Under the pieces are notes generated by a model. The model had not been told where the DNA came from and made no database searches. It saw only the letters and a list, made by a program, of their open reading frames with translations. From Deinococcus aerophilus (GTDB taxonomy: Bacteria > Deinococcota > Deinococci > Deinococcales > Deinococcaceae): a DNA stretch of 64,000 nt. Both the position numbers and the translations under genes were made by a program. How positions within the stretch are numbered: position 1 is the first letter of the stretch; each line of letters opens with the position of its first letter. Shown here one piece after another: positions 13,461 to 24,094 of the stretch. The stretch is taken from the NCBI RefSeq assembly GCF_014647075.1, contig NZ_BMOM01000004.1:138989-202988 (forward strand), in the 5' to 3' direction.

Positions 13461-14462
13461 TCAGTTGCCGCTCTGCGCCGGGGTCTGCTCCACCTTCGGC
13501 AGCGTCTGGGTGCCAAACGACTTCAGGTCCAGCAGAAAGTTGCTGTCGCTGGGCAGCATCACGGTCTGGATGCCGGGGGCGAGGCGCTCGGCCACCGTGA
13601 GCTGGATCAGCTGCGGATTCTCCTTGAGGGCGCGGCCCCGCAGAGACAGGGCCTCGGCCTCGCCCTTGGCCGTCTCGATGGCGGCCTTGGCCTTGCCCTC
13701 GGCCTGAACCACGTCGCGCTGGGCGCTGATCTCGGCCTGTTGCAGCCGGTTCCTCTCGACGGCGACCTGCTGCTCGGCCGTCTGCTTTTGCTCGATGGCC
13801 TTGGCCACACTTTCTGGAATCTTCAGTTCGCGCAGCAGGATGGCGTCCAGAATCAGGTTGTTGCGCGAGAAGGCCTTTTCCAGCTCGGTGGTGATGCTGG
13901 CCTCCAGCTGGGTACGCTGGTTGCTGATCAGGTCGGCGGCCCCGAACTGCCCGATGGAGTCGCGCACCTTGCTGCGCAGTTGCGGGCGCAGAACGGTGTT
14001 GAGGTAATTGCGCCCCAGTTCCTTGTGCAAGATGGCCGCCTTGCTGCGGTCAATACGAAACTGCACGGTCACGTCCGCCGTGATGTCCAGCCCCTCCTTG
14101 CTGCGGGCGCGGATGGATCCCTCGTCCTGCTTGTTGGTGTCATGGGCGAGCGTGACTTCCTGCAGCCGGGCGTCATAGAGCGTGACCTTATCCACAAAGG
14201 GAACCACGAAGTGCAGGCCCTCCTGAAGAGGATCGGGCTTGACGCCACTCAGGGCGCTGAACACCACCCCGACGAAGCCCGCCGGGACCACCGTGATGCT
14301 CTGGGCCACGATCAGGCCGGCGACCACCACACCGCCGACGATCCAGCCCAGGCGCGAGGAGAAACGGGGGGCCGGGCGGCCCGGGGGACCGCTGGGATTG
14401 TTGACCGGATCGGGCCGCTGAGGAGAGAAGCCGCGCCCGTTGCCACTGTTGGGGTCTGTCAT
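13461..14462 (-). CDS. SPFH/prohibitin-family membrane protein
   Basis: A protein of 333 residues. It has a Pro/Gly-rich cytoplasmic N-terminus and one membrane helix (LGWIVGGVVVAGLIVAQSI, about 37-55). A SPFH (band 7) domain follows: VVPAGFVGVVFSALSGVKPDPLQEGLHFVVPFVDKV. Then comes an alanine- and glutamate-rich coiled coil (AIEQKQTAEQQVAVERNRLQQAEISAQ). Such proteins form ring or cage assemblies that organise membranes and modulate proteases such as FtsH. Start at ATG 14462 follows CTGGAAG. No protease gene is adjacent. Confidence 0.9.
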   Translation of the reverse strand: MTDPNSGNGRGFSPQRPDPVNNPSGPPGRPAPRFSSRLGWIVGGVVVAGLIVAQSITVVPAGFVGVVFSALSGVKPDPLQEGLHFVVPFVDKVTLYDARLQEVTLAHDTNKQDEGSIRARSKEGLDITADVTVQFRIDRSKAAILHKELGRNYLNTVLRPQLRSKVRDSIGQFGAADLISNQRTQLEASITTELEKAFSRNNLILDAILLRELKIPESVAKAIEQKQTAEQQVAVERNRLQQAEISAQRDVVQAEGKAKAAIETAKGEAEALSLRGRALKENPQLIQLTVAERLAPGIQTVMLPSDSNFLLDLKSFGTQTLPKVEQTPAQSGN

Positions 14463-14543
14463 GCTTCCAGTACGCGCCCGGGCAGTGCCGGGTTGCACGA
14501 TGGCACAGGGCTGGAGCCACCGCCTGCTCTCAGGCGCCCGGGG

Positions 14544-14939
14544 TCAGGCGTCCAGCGTCGGGGGCGTCACGTCGTTTACATAGACCCACTGACCGTCCAG
14601 CTGCGCAAAGACGCTGCGTTCGCGCAGCACGTATTTCTCGCCGCCCGCCACCTTCAGGGTCGCGCTGAATTCCACCTCGTCGCCGCTCGCCTCATGGACC
14701 TTGAGGCACAGGTAGCGCGTGTGGTCATTCAGGTGCAGCGTTGTCGGGCGGTGGTCGGGGTGCCAGGTCTTCAGCACGAAAGCGGCGTTGCCCAGGGCAT
14801 AGGCCGCGTAGCGCGCGCGCATCAGCGCCTCGGGCGTGGCGGGCGGGCACGTCCCGTCGTGTGCCGGTCCACAGCAGTGGGCATAGCTGTGTCCCGAACC
14901 GCAGGGGCAGGACTTGAACGGCGGATATGCCAGGGGCAT
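14544..14939 (-). CDS. YchJ-family SEC-C motif protein
   Basis: A protein of 131 residues matching the YchJ/UPF0225 family. An N-terminal zinc-binding SEC-C-type motif (CPCGSGHSYAHCC) is followed by an NTF2-like domain (LMRARYAAYALGNAAFVLKTWHP, then FSATLKVAGGEKYVLRERSVF). Molecular role is unknown in the family. A TAGCTT box (14951-14946) lies 6 nt before ATG 14939, suggesting a leaderless transcript. It diverges from the rRNA methyltransferase gene. Confidence 0.87.
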   Translation of the reverse strand: MPLAYPPFKSCPCGSGHSYAHCCGPAHDGTCPPATPEALMRARYAAYALGNAAFVLKTWHPDHRPTTLHLNDHTRYLCLKVHEASGDEVEFSATLKVAGGEKYVLRERSVFAQLDGQWVYVNDVTPPTLDA

Positions 14940-15031
14940 GGCGTCAAGCTAGCTCACAGCCCGCCTCCGTGTGGCCGACTCTGCACCCGGTTCAGCGCTC
15001 CCGACCGGGACGGGGCCCATAATCGGGGGTC

Positions 15032-15829
15032 ATGACCCGCGCTCCCATCATCACCTCGCTGCAAAATCCCCAGATCAAACGGCTGGTCCGCCTCAAGACC
15101 CGCCGCGCCCGCGACGAGGAGGGGGTGATCCTGATCGAGGGGGCGCGTGAACTGTTCCGGGCGATCGGCGGTGGACTCGTGCCGGCCGAGGTGTACCACT
15201 GCCCGGAGCTGTACAGTCCCGAGGCCCATGAGGTCGCCGACACACTGAGCGCCCCGCTGACCGAACTGTCGCGCCCGGCCTTCGAGAAGGTCAGCGGCCG
15301 CGAGAACCCCGACGGTCTGCTGGCGGTGGTCTCCGCCCCACGGGTCAGGCTGCCCGAACCCGGGCCGGAAGCGGTGGTGGTCGTGCTGCACGGACTGGAA
15401 AAACCCGGCAACGTGGGCGCAATTCTGAGGACGGCGGACGCTTCGGGTGCGGCGGGCGTTCTCGTGCTGGGGCGGGGGGCAGACCCCTACGGCCCCAACG
15501 TGATCCGGGCCAGCCAGGGCAGCGTGTTTGCCTTGCCCGTGGCCGTGATGACCGAGGAGGAGGCGCAGACCTGGCTCTCGGCACACGGCTTCACCACCGT
15601 GGCGTGTACGCCGGACGCGCCGCGCGTGTACTGGGACGCGCCGCTGCGTGGGCGGGTGGCCCTGTTGCTCGGCACCGAACACGAGGGACTGCCGGCCGCG
15701 TGGCGGCAGAGCGACCACAGCGTACGAATCCCCATGCATGCGGGCGGAGCCGACAGCCTGAACGTGGCCACCGCCGCCGCCCTGATGCTGTACGAGTGCC
15801 AGCGCCAGCGCCGCTCCAGCGCTTCTTAG
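15032..15829 (+). CDS. SpoU/TrmH-family RNA 2'-O-methyltransferase
   Basis: A SPOUT-fold methyltransferase of 265 residues that would methylate a ribose 2'-OH in rRNA or tRNA using S-adenosylmethionine. The N-terminal substrate-binding domain ([38 protein letters not shown]) matches the RlmB/TsnR group. The trefoil-knot motifs follow: [31 protein letters not shown] and [32 protein letters not shown] box (15018-15023) ends 8 nt before the ATG, and no Shine-Dalgarno is visible. RNA target is not decidable from sequence. Confidence 0.9.
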   Translation: MTRAPIITSLQNPQIKRLVRLKTRRARDEEGVILIEGARELFRAIGGGLVPAEVYHCPELYSPEAHEVADTLSAPLTELSRPAFEKVSGRENPDGLLAVVSAPRVRLPEPGPEAVVVVLHGLEKPGNVGAILRTADASGAAGVLVLGRGADPYGPNVIRASQGSVFALPVAVMTEEEAQTWLSAHGFTTVACTPDAPRVYWDAPLRGRVALLLGTEHEGLPAAWRQSDHSVRIPMHAGGADSLNVATAAALMLYECQRQRRSSAS

Positions 15830-15857
15830 GGCGGGGAAGAAGGCGCGGGCGCGGGCT

Positions 15858-16346
15858 CTATTCCAGCAGTTCGGAGGCCTGGGGCCGCGCCGGAGGGGGT
15901 ACCCGCACGATGGTCAGCATGTAGCGGCCCAGCGCTTGGATGGCATGGTAAAAGTGCTCGAACTCGATGGGCTTGACCACATAGCTCGCCGCGAACGCCT
16001 GATACGAATGCAGGATGTCCTCGTCGGCCTGGCTGGTGGTGAGCATGATCACGGGAATGGTCATCAGCTGGGGGTCGCGCTTGATCTCGCGCAGCAGTTC
16101 CATGCCGTTCATGCGCGGCATGTTGATGTCCAGCAAGATCACGTCGGGCCGCGGAAGCGTGCCCTCCCGGGCGCGCAGGAAGGCCAGCGCCTCCACGCCG
16201 TCACGGACCACATGCAGCCGGTTGAGCATGCCCGCTTCCTCAAAGGCCTCACGGGTCAGCAGAATGTCGGGCTCGCTGTCCTCAACGAGCAGAATCTCGA
16301 TGGGGGTGGCTTGGGCATTGTGGAGGGGGAGCTGTGGACTGGTCAT
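15858..16346 (-). CDS. single-domain response regulator
   Basis: A CheY-like receiver of 162 residues with no output domain. The acidic pair Glu22-Asp23, phosphoacceptor Asp73 (LLDINMPRMNG), Thr103 and Lys125 (VVKPIEF) are all in place. The long loop EGTLPRPD and the F-H-x-Y tail resemble the Rcp1-type regulators that partner with phytochrome or other hybrid kinases. No histidine kinase lies in the window, so its partner is remote. It converges on the methyltransferase gene. Start at ATG 16346 has only a weak AAAGG upstream. Confidence 0.88.
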   Translation of the reverse strand: MTSPQLPLHNAQATPIEILLVEDSEPDILLTREAFEEAGMLNRLHVVRDGVEALAFLRAREGTLPRPDVILLDINMPRMNGMELLREIKRDPQLMTIPVIMLTTSQADEDILHSYQAFAASYVVKPIEFEHFYHAIQALGRYMLTIVRVPPPARPQASELLE

Positions 16347-16575
16347 GGGGAAACCTTTGAAGGGAGGGTGGAAGACCGCTCGGGAAGGGAGTAAGGGTCG
16401 GGGCAACGGTCCGGAGGCCTCACGCCGGCACTTCGGAACATTCCTTCCAGTGTGGGCTCCCAGAATGGGCGCAACCCACCGGTACGCTTTAAGGTCTCTG
16501 CAGAGGGCCTTATGAGACCCTTGACGTGGCCCCGCCCGCGGAGCGGCCCGCCGCGCCCCTGCCGTACCATCGGGC

Positions 16576-16896
16576 ATGACCAGCGACGGCGGGGAGATCA
16601 CCGTGAGGGACAACGAGGACGCGCAGCGCTACGAGATCCGGGTGGGTGCCGAGATGGCCGGCTACGCGGAATACCGGCCTCTTTCCGGGGCCCGGATGCT
16701 GCCGCACACCCAGATCGAGGAGCAGTATGAGGGCCAGGGACTGGGCTCGCGGCTGATCCGGTACGCGCTGGACGACCTGCGCTCGCGCGGGCTGAACGCC
16801 GTGCCCACCTGTCCCTTCGTGGCCGCCTACATCCGCGAGCACCCCAGGTACCTGGACCTGGTCCCGCCGGGTCAGCGCGCGGCGCTCGGGCTGTAG
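16576..16896 (+). CDS. YidJ-like GNAT N-acetyltransferase
   Basis: A small GNAT-fold protein of 106 residues in the group of short GCN5-like acetyltransferases. YEIRVGAEMAGYAEYRPL, HTQIEEQYEGQGLGSRLIRYALDDLRSRGL (the acetyl-CoA pyrophosphate loop) and CPFVAAYIREHPRYLDLV form the complete short domain. Acceptor is unknown. TACCAT (16565-16570) ends 5 nt before the ATG, indicating a leaderless start. Confidence 0.85.
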   Translation: MTSDGGEITVRDNEDAQRYEIRVGAEMAGYAEYRPLSGARMLPHTQIEEQYEGQGLGSRLIRYALDDLRSRGLNAVPTCPFVAAYIREHPRYLDLVPPGQRAALGL

Positions 16897-16934
16897 GCGC
16901 CGGGACACCGCGCGCGCTGCGTTAAGCTGACCGC

Positions 16935-17798
16935 ATGGCCTGGACGCATCACAGACGCATCGGAAACATTGAGGTCATCAGCCTCACAGACGGTCGGTTT
17001 CGCCTGGACGGCGGGGCGATGTTCGGCAGCGTGCCCAAGACGCTGTGGGAGCGGGTGGCCCCGGCAGATGAGCTGAACCGCATCCGCCTGCGCATCAACC
17101 CGCTGCTGATCCGGCTGGGGGGCGAGAACATCCTGATCGAGACCGGCTTTTGGGACCGGGGCGGCGAGAAGTTCGAGGCGATCTACGGACTGGACCGCGA
17201 CGAAACGGTGTTCCGGGGGCTGGAGGGCGTGGGACTGACGCCGGATGACATTCATCTGGTCATCAACACCCACCTGCATTTTGACCACGCCGGGCGCAAC
17301 ACCACGGCGCTGAACACCCCGGCCTTTCCCAACGCCCGCTACGTTGTTCAGCGCCGTGAGCTGGAGGACGCCCGGAACACCCATGAGCGCAGCCGTGCGA
17401 GCTACGTGCCCGACACCTTCGAGCCGATTGCCGACGCCGGCCTGTTCGACGTGATTGACGGCGAGCATGAACTCAGGCCCGGCCTGAGCGTGCTGCCGTT
17501 GCCGGGCCACAACCTGGGCCAGCAGGGCGTGGTCCTGAGAAGTGCCGGGCAGACCCTGGTGTACGCTGCCGATCTGATTCCTATGCTGGCGCATGCGCCC
17601 ACGCCGTACATCATGGGATACGACCTGTATCCGGTCACGACGCTGGAAATGCGTAAAAAGTACCTGCCGCAGTGGTTTGAGGAAGGGGTGGTTCTGTGCA
17701 CGCCACATGATCCCGAGACTCCGTTTGCCCGCCTGCAGGCCAATCCGAAAGGCGGCTTCGTGGCGGTGCCGGAGGTGGGCGAAGCGGCCACCGCCTGA
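16935..17798 (+). CDS. metallo-beta-lactamase-fold hydrolase
   Basis: An MBL-fold protein of 287 residues. The metal motif HLHFDH (His113, His115, Asp117, His118) and a later LPGHNLGQQGV His are visible, with a second Asp in YAADLIP and His in CTPHDPET. Overall layout resembles quorum-quenching lactonases and related hydrolases, but substrate cannot be inferred. A TAAGCT box (16923-16928) ends 6 nt before the ATG. A G/C hairpin (17800-17820) follows the stop and may be a terminator. Confidence 0.88.
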   Translation: MAWTHHRRIGNIEVISLTDGRFRLDGGAMFGSVPKTLWERVAPADELNRIRLRINPLLIRLGGENILIETGFWDRGGEKFEAIYGLDRDETVFRGLEGVGLTPDDIHLVINTHLHFDHAGRNTTALNTPAFPNARYVVQRRELEDARNTHERSRASYVPDTFEPIADAGLFDVIDGEHELRPGLSVLPLPGHNLGQQGVVLRSAGQTLVYAADLIPMLAHAPTPYIMGYDLYPVTTLEMRKKYLPQWFEEGVVLCTPHDPETPFARLQANPKGGFVAVPEVGEAATA

Positions 17799-17799
17799 G

Positions 17800-17823
17800 C
17801 CCGGGGCTTTCACCGGGCCTTTC
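17800..17823 (+). terminator. terminator after the MBL hydrolase gene
   Basis: GCCCGG and CCGGGC pair around GGCTTTCA and are followed by CTTTC. It lies directly after the TGA stop of the MBL gene. Confidence 0.55.
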
Positions 17824-17877
17824 AATGGGCCATCTGACTGATTCGGCCGTGACCTGCGCGGTGTAAGGTGGCGCGGT

Positions 17878-19281
17878 ATGTCTGCCGTGCCCAGTCTTGT
17901 TCCCTCCACTGAAACGATCAAGTCACCCATGCGTGAGATCGCCTCCATCGCCGTTCCGGTCAGCCTGGAGATGGTGATTCAGCTGCTGCTGACCTTCATC
18001 AACCAGATCATCGTGGGCACGCTGGGGGCGGTGGCGGTGGCCGCCGTGGGCCTGAGCGGCAGCCTGAGCTTTCTGTTCTTCATCACCCTGGGCGCGCTGG
18101 GTTCGGGCACCAGCATCCTGATCGCGCGGCGCGCCGGGGCCAATGACCAGACGGGTGTGAACCATACCCTCAGCGTGACGCTGGTGCTCAGCACGGTGCT
18201 GGGGGCCGCGCTGACACTGCCCATCATCTTGGGGGCCGAACGGTTGCTGGGGCTGGCGGGCGGCGCGCCGGAAGTGACGCGCACGGCGACTCCGTACATG
18301 CAGGTGGCCATGCTCGCCCTGCTTCCCGGCATGCTGGGCTGGATCTTCAGCGGGGCGCTGCGCTCGCTGGGGCACGCCCGCACGCCGCTGGTCATCACCA
18401 GCATGACCGTGGTGGTGGAGAGTCTGGTGGCCTACGGTCTGGTTTTCGGGGTCGGGCCGTTGCCGCAGCTGGGGGTGGTGGGCGCAGCGTGGGCGCTGGT
18501 CATTGCCAACGTGCTCAAGGCCGGGCTGCTCGCGTATCAGGTCTTTGGACCCCGCCGTCTGGCCGCGCTGCGTTTTCCGGCCCGCACCGCCCTGCGCTCC
18601 ATCGCCGCGCCGCTGCTCGCCCTCAGCGCGCCGCTGGCCTTCACCGAGTTCGCGTGGAGCCTGGGCAACTTCCTGTACGCTGCCGTCTACGCCCGTGTGG
18701 GCACGGTGGCGCTGGCGGCCAGCCAGATCGTGGGTACGCTGGAGGGCATTTTCATTGTGGGATCGTTTGGCCTGATGAGCGCGGCCACCGTGTTCATCGG
18801 GCGGGCGCTGGGTGCCGGCGACGCTGCCGGAGCGCAGCTGTGGCTGGCCCGCATCACCCGCGCGGGGCTGATCACAGGTCTGGGCTTCGGTGCCCTGTTT
18901 GCCCTGAGCGCCCTGATTGTGCCCGGCCTGTTTCCCAAAGTCGGGGCGGATGTGCATCACATCGCGCTGTTCGGCATTCTGATCAACGCGAGTACCCAGG
19001 TTTTCAAAGTCCGCAACATGATCGTGGGGGGCGGCGTGCTGCCCAGCGCGGGCGACGGCCGGGGCATCATCATCGGGGACGTGGTGGGCGCGTTTGTGGT
19101 GGGGCTGCCGCTGGCGATCACGCTCGGGCTGTACACCCCGCTGGGTATATGGGGCGTTTTTGTGGCCCGCGGCCTGGAGGAAATCGTGAAGGTCGGCATC
19201 TTCGAGTGGCGGCGCCGGCGCGTGAACTGGGAGCGGCTGGCCGAGCAGCAGCGGGGACAAGAAGTGGTGGCTGCGCACTGA
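17878..19281 (+). CDS. MATE-family multidrug/Na+ efflux protein
   Basis: A polytopic membrane transporter of 467 residues, with about 12 hydrophobic helices in two MatE repeats. The first repeat begins [30 protein letters not shown] and the second [39 protein letters not shown] proteins export cationic drugs or metabolites using Na+ or H+ gradients. TAAGGT (17864-17869) ends 8 nt before the ATG, fitting a leaderless or very short leader. It converges on the sulfur ABC transporter genes, with a strong hairpin between. Confidence 0.92.
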   Translation: MSAVPSLVPSTETIKSPMREIASIAVPVSLEMVIQLLLTFINQIIVGTLGAVAVAAVGLSGSLSFLFFITLGALGSGTSILIARRAGANDQTGVNHTLSVTLVLSTVLGAALTLPIILGAERLLGLAGGAPEVTRTATPYMQVAMLALLPGMLGWIFSGALRSLGHARTPLVITSMTVVVESLVAYGLVFGVGPLPQLGVVGAAWALVIANVLKAGLLAYQVFGPRRLAALRFPARTALRSIAAPLLALSAPLAFTEFAWSLGNFLYAAVYARVGTVALAASQIVGTLEGIFIVGSFGLMSAATVFIGRALGAGDAAGAQLWLARITRAGLITGLGFGALFALSALIVPGLFPKVGADVHHIALFGILINASTQVFKVRNMIVGGGVLPSAGDGRGIIIGDVVGAFVVGLPLAITLGLYTPLGIWGVFVARGLEEIVKVGIFEWRRRRVNWERLAEQQRGQEVVAAH

Positions 19282-19301
19282 GAATCAGCACTCCTGTCAC
19301 A

Positions 19302-19345
19302 CAGGCCCGCCTCTTTCCCTCGTCTGTGGGATGGAGGCGGGCCTG
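19302..19345. terminator. bidirectional terminator between MATE and ABC transporter genes
   Basis: A perfect 12-bp stem CAGGCCCGCCTC (19302-19313) pairs with 19334-19345 around a 20-nt loop that can itself pair TCCC/GGGA. It lies between two convergent genes, so it probably ends both transcripts. Confidence 0.65.
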
Positions 19346-19391
19346 CGTGGTGGTGCGGGCGCATTTGTGTTTCTGGGCGGTGACCCGGGTG

Positions 19392-20162
19392 CTACTCCAG
19401 CACCTCGCGCAGCCGCGGCACGCTGAGTGTCTTTGCCGGCGCGTCCAGCGCGACCTCGCCGTTCTTGAGGGCCAGGATCCGTCCGCCCAGATGCAGCGCC
19501 TCGTCCAGCTGGTGGGTCACGAAAACCACCGTCAGCTTGTGCTGCCACCACAGTCCCAGCAGTTCGTCGGCCAGGGCGGTGCGGGTGGCGTGATCCAGGG
19601 CACTGAAGGGTTCGTCGAGCAGCAGCACGCCCGGTTGCACTGCCAGGGCGCGGGCCAGGGCCACGCGTTGGCGCTGGCCGCCGCTGAGTTCGTGAACACG
19701 CCGCGGGCCGTATCCGGCCAGCCCGACCTGTCGCAGGGCGTCGGACACGCGGGCCGCGCGCTCGGAGCGCTTCAGGCCGCGCAGCCCGAAGGCCACGTTG
19801 CCGGTCACGGTGAGCCACGGAAACAGCGCCGCTTCCTGCTGCACCAGCGTCAGGCCCGGATGTGGCCCGCGCACAGCCTCGCCGCCCAGCTGGATCTGCC
19901 CACTTTGCGGGGCAAGAAAGCCGGCGAGCAGCGACAGCAGCGTGCTCTTGCCGCCGCCACTGGGACCGACGACGCACACGAACTCGCCCGGTGCGATGTG
20001 CAGGTTCAGCGGCCCCACGCCCGCGCCGGACTGTCCCCGCCCGCCGTAGCGGTAGCCCACGCCCGTCAGCGACAGGCTGCGGCCCAGGCCGTCGGACGTC
20101 CGGGCGGCCAGGGGGGATGGGGGAGCGGTCTGGTGATCGGGTCTGTCCTGCACGGTGGTCAT
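19392..20162 (-). CDS. ABC transporter ATP-binding protein, SsuB/TauB-like
   Basis: ATPase subunit of 256 residues for the sulfonate/sulfate-type importer. Walker [11 protein letters not shown]-loop [13 protein letters not shown], signature [15 protein letters not shown] and Walker [13 protein letters not shown] with H-loop VTHQ are all intact. The PWLTV Q-loop is typical of the SsuB/TauB/nitrate group. It starts at ATG 20162, overlapping the permease stop as ATGA, and is the last gene of the leftward sulfur operon. Confidence 0.92.
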   Translation of the reverse strand: MTTVQDRPDHQTAPPSPLAARTSDGLGRSLSLTGVGYRYGGRGQSGAGVGPLNLHIAPGEFVCVVGPSGGGKSTLLSLLAGFLAPQSGQIQLGGEAVRGPHPGLTLVQQEAALFPWLTVTGNVAFGLRGLKRSERAARVSDALRQVGLAGYGPRRVHELSGGQRQRVALARALAVQPGVLLLDEPFSALDHATRTALADELLGLWWQHKLTVVFVTHQLDEALHLGGRILALKNGEVALDAPAKTLSVPRLREVLE

Positions 20163-20998
20163 GGGTGGACCTCCAGACCGTAATCGCGCCGCACGCGGCC
20201 TTCCAAGGCGCGCAGGGCGGCGTCGAACAGGCCGCCGATCACGCCGATGATCAGGATGGTGGCGAGCACCAGGCCGACGTTGGCGGTGTTGCGGCCTACC
20301 TCCAGTTGCTCGCCCAGGCTCCTGGCCCCCGCGATCAGCAGCTCGCCGCCGACCAGGGCGCGCCACGCGAAGCTCCAGGCCGTCCGCAGGCCGGTCAGGA
20401 CGTTGGGCAGCGCGGCGGGCAGCAGCACCCGCAGCGTCAGACCCATGCCCCGCGCTCCCAGCGTGCGCCCCGCAACGCGCAGGGTGGGCGGCACATTCAG
20501 CAGGGCGCCCGACACCGCCAGGGCCACCGGGATAAAGCCTTCCAGGATCACCACGAACAGCACCGCCCGCTCGTTCAGGCCGAAAAACAGGATCGCGAAC
20601 GGCACGAAGGCGATGCTGGGCACGCTCTGCAGGCCGGTCAGGTACGCGCCCAGGGTGGCCCGCAGCGGCAGCCACGCTCCCATCAGCAGTCCGGCGACAC
20701 CTCCCAGCAGCACGGCGGCGGCGTAGCCGGTAAGGACCCGGCGCAGGCTGCCGCCGATGGCCGAGAGCAGTTTGCCGTCCTGTGGCCCACTGCCCCACAG
20801 GCCGTAACTGATCTCGGTCCATACCGAGCGGGGACCGGGGAACACGTAGGCCGGATACAGCTTGAGCACGTCGGTGACCAGCCACCACGCGCCCAGGATC
20901 AGGGCCAGCCCGAGAACCTGCCATGACAGCACCCTCCAGCGGGAGGGCGGTCGGCGGGCCGGCTGGGAAAGGTCGGTCTTGTGGGGCAGGGTGGTCAT
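20159..20998 (-). CDS. ABC transporter permease, SsuC/TauC-like
   Basis: Inner-membrane permease of 279 residues in the SsuC/TauC/NrtB family. About six hydrophobic helices are visible, and the EAA loop [25 protein letters not shown] docks the ATPase. [10 protein letters not shown] near residue 50 and RALVGGELL near 215 are typical of the group. It begins 40 nt after the binding-protein stop and overlaps the ATPase start by 4 nt. Confidence 0.92.
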   Translation of the reverse strand: MTTLPHKTDLSQPARRPPSRWRVLSWQVLGLALILGAWWLVTDVLKLYPAYVFPGPRSVWTEISYGLWGSGPQDGKLLSAIGGSLRRVLTGYAAAVLLGGVAGLLMGAWLPLRATLGAYLTGLQSVPSIAFVPFAILFFGLNERAVLFVVILEGFIPVALAVSGALLNVPPTLRVAGRTLGARGMGLTLRVLLPAALPNVLTGLRTAWSFAWRALVGGELLIAGARSLGEQLEVGRNTANVGLVLATILIIGVIGGLFDAALRALEGRVRRDYGLEVHP

Positions 20999-21038
20999 CT
21001 GGCTCCTTTGGAGTGAAATGGGCCGGGTGCGGGCCGCG

Positions 21039-22022
21039 TCACTTGACCACCAGCAGCTTCAGCTCCGGCACGCTGCGGGCATAGCCGGCTTCCACGTTGA
21101 GCGCCGCGTACTCCCGGAGGGCTTCCAGGTCGAGTGAGGCCGTGAAGTGGGTGCGGGCGAAGGCCCGTTGCAGCACGCGCAGATCGAGCTTCTGGCCGGT
21201 GAGTTTCTGCAGCTGTGCATTGACCGCGTTCCGGGCCGCGACCGGTGAGCGGTTCAGGAAGGCCACGGCCTCGGTGTGGGCCTTGAGAAAGGCGGTAACC
21301 AGCGCCGGATTGGCCTGGGCGAAGCGGGTGTTCACGATCACCACGGCGGTGGGGTAATTGCCGCCCCGCCACACCGTCTTTTCCGAACCGATCACCCGGT
21401 GGCCCTGCGCCTCGAGCGCCGCGCCCCACGGTTCCGGTACCAGCGCGGCGTCCACCCGCCGCCCCGCGAAGGCGGCCACCACGTCGGCGGGGGGAAGTGG
21501 GGAGACCGTGACCGTGCCCCCGTCGCTGCGGATCTGCAGGCCGTTTTCCCTGAGCAGGTGACGCAGGCTGATGTCCTGGGTGTTGCCCAGGCTGGGCACC
21601 GCCACATTTTTGCCCCCCAGATCCCGGTAGGACCGGATGGCGCTGTCCTGCCGGGCGACCAGCACCGCTCCGGCCTCGGCGGCGCCCGAAAGCAGCCCCA
21701 CCGGCATCCCCCGGCCCAACGCGCTGATGGCCGGTCCCGGACCGATGTACGCGAGGTCGATCTGCCCCGCCGCAAACGCCTCGGTCAGGGTGGTGCCGGA
21801 GACGAAGGAGCGGGCATCAAGCCTGACGGTTCCCAGGGCCTTCTGGAAGGTGCCGCGTTCCAGACCCACCAGTGCGGGGGCGTGGGTCAGGTTGGGAAAG
21901 TAGCCCAGCCGAACGGTGGTGACGGTCTGGGCGTGGGTGGTAGGCAGCAGCGCCGCAAGGACTGCCAGTGCGGCGCGGGTCCGGAAACGTCGCTTCAAAC
22001 GGGTGCGGTCGTCTGGGGTCAT
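21039..22022 (-). CDS. ABC transporter substrate-binding protein, SsuA/TauA-like
   Basis: Exported binding protein of 327 residues. The signal peptide ends near [10 protein letters not shown], and the mature protein opens [24 protein letters not shown], the SsuA/NitT-TauT family start. [17 protein letters not shown] and the closing [11 protein letters not shown] region match. Start at ATG 22022 has CGGAGC 7 nt upstream. Because it sits behind sat-cysH-cysC-sir, its ligand is probably an oxidised sulfur compound (sulfonate, sulfate or taurine). There is no second permease gene of the CysT/CysW type. Confidence 0.88.
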   Translation of the reverse strand: MTPDDRTRLKRRFRTRAALAVLAALLPTTHAQTVTTVRLGYFPNLTHAPALVGLERGTFQKALGTVRLDARSFVSGTTLTEAFAAGQIDLAYIGPGPAISALGRGMPVGLLSGAAEAGAVLVARQDSAIRSYRDLGGKNVAVPSLGNTQDISLRHLLRENGLQIRSDGGTVTVSPLPPADVVAAFAGRRVDAALVPEPWGAALEAQGHRVIGSEKTVWRGGNYPTAVVIVNTRFAQANPALVTAFLKAHTEAVAFLNRSPVAARNAVNAQLQKLTGQKLDLRVLQRAFARTHFTASLDLEALREYAALNVEAGYARSVPELKLLVVK

Positions 22023-22149
22023 GGGTTTGCTCCGGAATGAAGGATGAAGTCTGTTTCTTTGTGTTGTCGGGCCCGGACTCTGGCCGGTGGGATGGAGTCG
22101 GTTCCGGGCCCTGCGTCCGTTCAGGGCAGACCGGAGGACCGCAGGCGTC

Positions 22150-23334
22150 TCAGACCGGGGCCACTTTGCCGGGTGCGAGGGCCGGCGCGGTATAGGCCGC
22201 CCGCAGCACCTCGGCCACTTCCGGACGGGTGAACTCGGCGGGCAGCGGCTCACCGCCGCGCAACTTCTCGCGGACCCGCGTGCCGCTCAGGACCAGGTGG
22301 TGCGAGGCGTCGTGCGGGCAGGTGCGTGGACTGACCAGTTGCCCGCACGACTGGCAGTAGAAGGTGTGCTCGAACTTCAGGATGCGGATGCCAAGTTCCT
22401 CGGCCGAGTAGGCGCTGAAGATCTCCTGCGCGTCGTAGGTGCCGTAGTAGCTGCCCACGCCCGCGTGGTCGCGGCCCACGATGAAGTGGGTGGCTCCGTA
22501 GTTGCGCCGTGAGAGTGCGTGAATGATCGCCTCGCGCGGCCCGGCGTAACGCATCGCCGCCGGATATACGCTGAGCAGCGTGCGCGGGGCCGGGTAGTAG
22601 TGGTCGAGCAGCACCTCGTAGGCCTTGACGCGCACCTCGGCCGGCACGTCGTCGCCCTTGGTGGTGCCCACCAGCGGGTGCAGCAGCAGGCCGTCTACCA
22701 GCTCCAGGGCCACCTTGTGCAGGTACTCGTGTGCCCGGTGAACCGGATTGCGGGTCTGGAAGGCGACAGTGGTGCGCCAGCCCCGCGCCTCGATTACGGC
22801 GCGGACCTCTGCGGGTGTGCGGTGGTGCTGGGCGAAGGCCCCGCGCGGCACCTCGAACAGCGTAACCGGACCGGCGAGATTGATCTCGCCCCCTGCGTAC
22901 AGCGCCGCCACGCCGGGATGGGCCTCGTCCTCGGTGCGGTAGACCTCGCGCGCCTCCCAGGCCCGGCGGGCCTCAAAGTGTTCCTGCACCTCGATCAGGC
23001 CCACGGCGGCGCCGTCGCGGGTCAGGACCACCCGGCCCCGCAGCCCGCGCGCCGCTGCCCGGGAAACCGGCAGCGTGATGGGCAAGCTCCACGGCGTGCC
23101 GTCCGCCAGACGAAGGTGCTCGATAACGCTCAGGTAGTCGGCCTCTCCCAGAAAGCCGGTCAGCGGGGAGTACGCGCCGGTGGCGAGCAGTTCCAGGTCG
23201 GCGGCGCTGCGCTCGGAGAGTTCCAGGCGGGGCAGCCCGGCGAGTTCGGCCGGCTCGGCGCGGGCCACGCGGCCGATCAGCTGACCGCCCAGCGGTGTGG
23301 GCAGCGAGGACACGGGATGGGGCAGGGTGGGCAT
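22150..23334 (-). CDS. sat: sulfate adenylyltransferase (ATP sulfurylase)
   Basis: Sat of 394 residues, converting sulfate and ATP to APS and pyrophosphate. The N-terminal PUA-like domain includes [13 protein letters not shown]. The nucleotide-binding segment [13 protein letters not shown] (HxxH) and [17 protein letters not shown] follow. A Cys-rich element [15 protein letters not shown] near the C-terminus is the zinc-binding insert seen in many prokaryotic Sat proteins. It is the homo-oligomeric type, not the CysDN GTPase-linked type. GGAG lies before ATG 23334. Third step-gene of the operon between cysH and the ABC transporter. Confidence 0.95.
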   Translation of the reverse strand: MPTLPHPVSSLPTPLGGQLIGRVARAEPAELAGLPRLELSERSAADLELLATGAYSPLTGFLGEADYLSVIEHLRLADGTPWSLPITLPVSRAAARGLRGRVVLTRDGAAVGLIEVQEHFEARRAWEAREVYRTEDEAHPGVAALYAGGEINLAGPVTLFEVPRGAFAQHHRTPAEVRAVIEARGWRTTVAFQTRNPVHRAHEYLHKVALELVDGLLLHPLVGTTKGDDVPAEVRVKAYEVLLDHYYPAPRTLLSVYPAAMRYAGPREAIIHALSRRNYGATHFIVGRDHAGVGSYYGTYDAQEIFSAYSAEELGIRILKFEHTFYCQSCGQLVSPRTCPHDASHHLVLSGTRVREKLRGGEPLPAEFTRPEVAEVLRAAYTAPALAPGKVAPV

Positions 23335-23395
23335 GGCGTCTCCAGGAAGGGGGAAAAGAGTGGATAAGAAAGGTCAACTATGGAGCCGTGAAAGT

Positions 23396-24094
23396 TCAGA
23401 GCTTGCCGGCGCCGGCCCACAATCCACATTCGGTCTTGCCCTGGCCTGCCCAGCGGCCAGCGCGGACATCCTCGCCGGGGCGCACGGCGCGCGTACAGGT
23501 CCAGCAGCCCACCGAGAGGAAGCCGTCGGCATACAGGGGGTTGACCGGAAGGCTGTGTTCCCGGGCATAGGCCTCGAGCTGTGGCCGGGTCCAGCTGGCG
23601 AGTGGATTGATCTTGATGCGGGCGCCGTGTTCCACCACGGGAATGTCCGCGCGGGTGGTGGCCTGATCCCGGCTGCGGGCATTCAGCAGGGCCGAGGGGT
23701 TCTTCTCACGCAGGTAGCGCTGCAGCGGCGCGACCTTGCGTGCGGCGCAGCATGCATCGGGGTCGCGGGCGTACAGGTCCGGGGGCGTCTGGCCGTCCTC
23801 CGGGGTGGCCCCGGCGTTGAGCGTCACGAAGGTCAGGCCGGGGTAGCGCGCGGCCAGGCGGTCACGGGTCTGCAGGGTTTCCGGAAAGTGGTAGCCGGTG
23901 TCCACGAATACCACCTCACCGTGGTAACCAGCCCGCACCGCGAGGTCAATCAGGACCACTCCGTTGAGGTTGAAGGCACTCGGCATCAGGGCGTCCGGAT
24001 GGGCCGTGAGGGCCCAGGTCAACAGGTCGTGGGTGGCGGCGCGCGGCGGGGAGGCCAGGAGCGGAGCCCGGTCCTGCGCCATATGCCCGGTCAT
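23396..24094 (-). CDS. cysH: adenylyl-sulfate/phosphoadenylyl-sulfate reductase (Fe-S type)
   Basis: Assimilatory reductase of 232 residues that turns APS (or PAPS) into sulfite with thioredoxin. Four cysteines for a [4Fe-4S] cluster are present: Cys115-Cys116 and Cys197/Cys200 (CWTC). The catalytic cysteine sits in TECGLW (Cys223). DTGYHFPET (65-73) is the usual nucleotide-site motif. The CC...CxxC pattern marks the APS-type branch. The last residue of the common ECGLH is Trp here. Its ATG overlaps the cysC stop (ATGA, 24091-24094). Confidence 0.93.
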   Translation of the reverse strand: MTGHMAQDRAPLLASPPRAATHDLLTWALTAHPDALMPSAFNLNGVVLIDLAVRAGYHGEVVFVDTGYHFPETLQTRDRLAARYPGLTFVTLNAGATPEDGQTPPDLYARDPDACCAARKVAPLQRYLREKNPSALLNARSRDQATTRADIPVVEHGARIKINPLASWTRPQLEAYAREHSLPVNPLYADGFLSVGCWTCTRAVRPGEDVRAGRWAGQGKTECGLWAGAGKL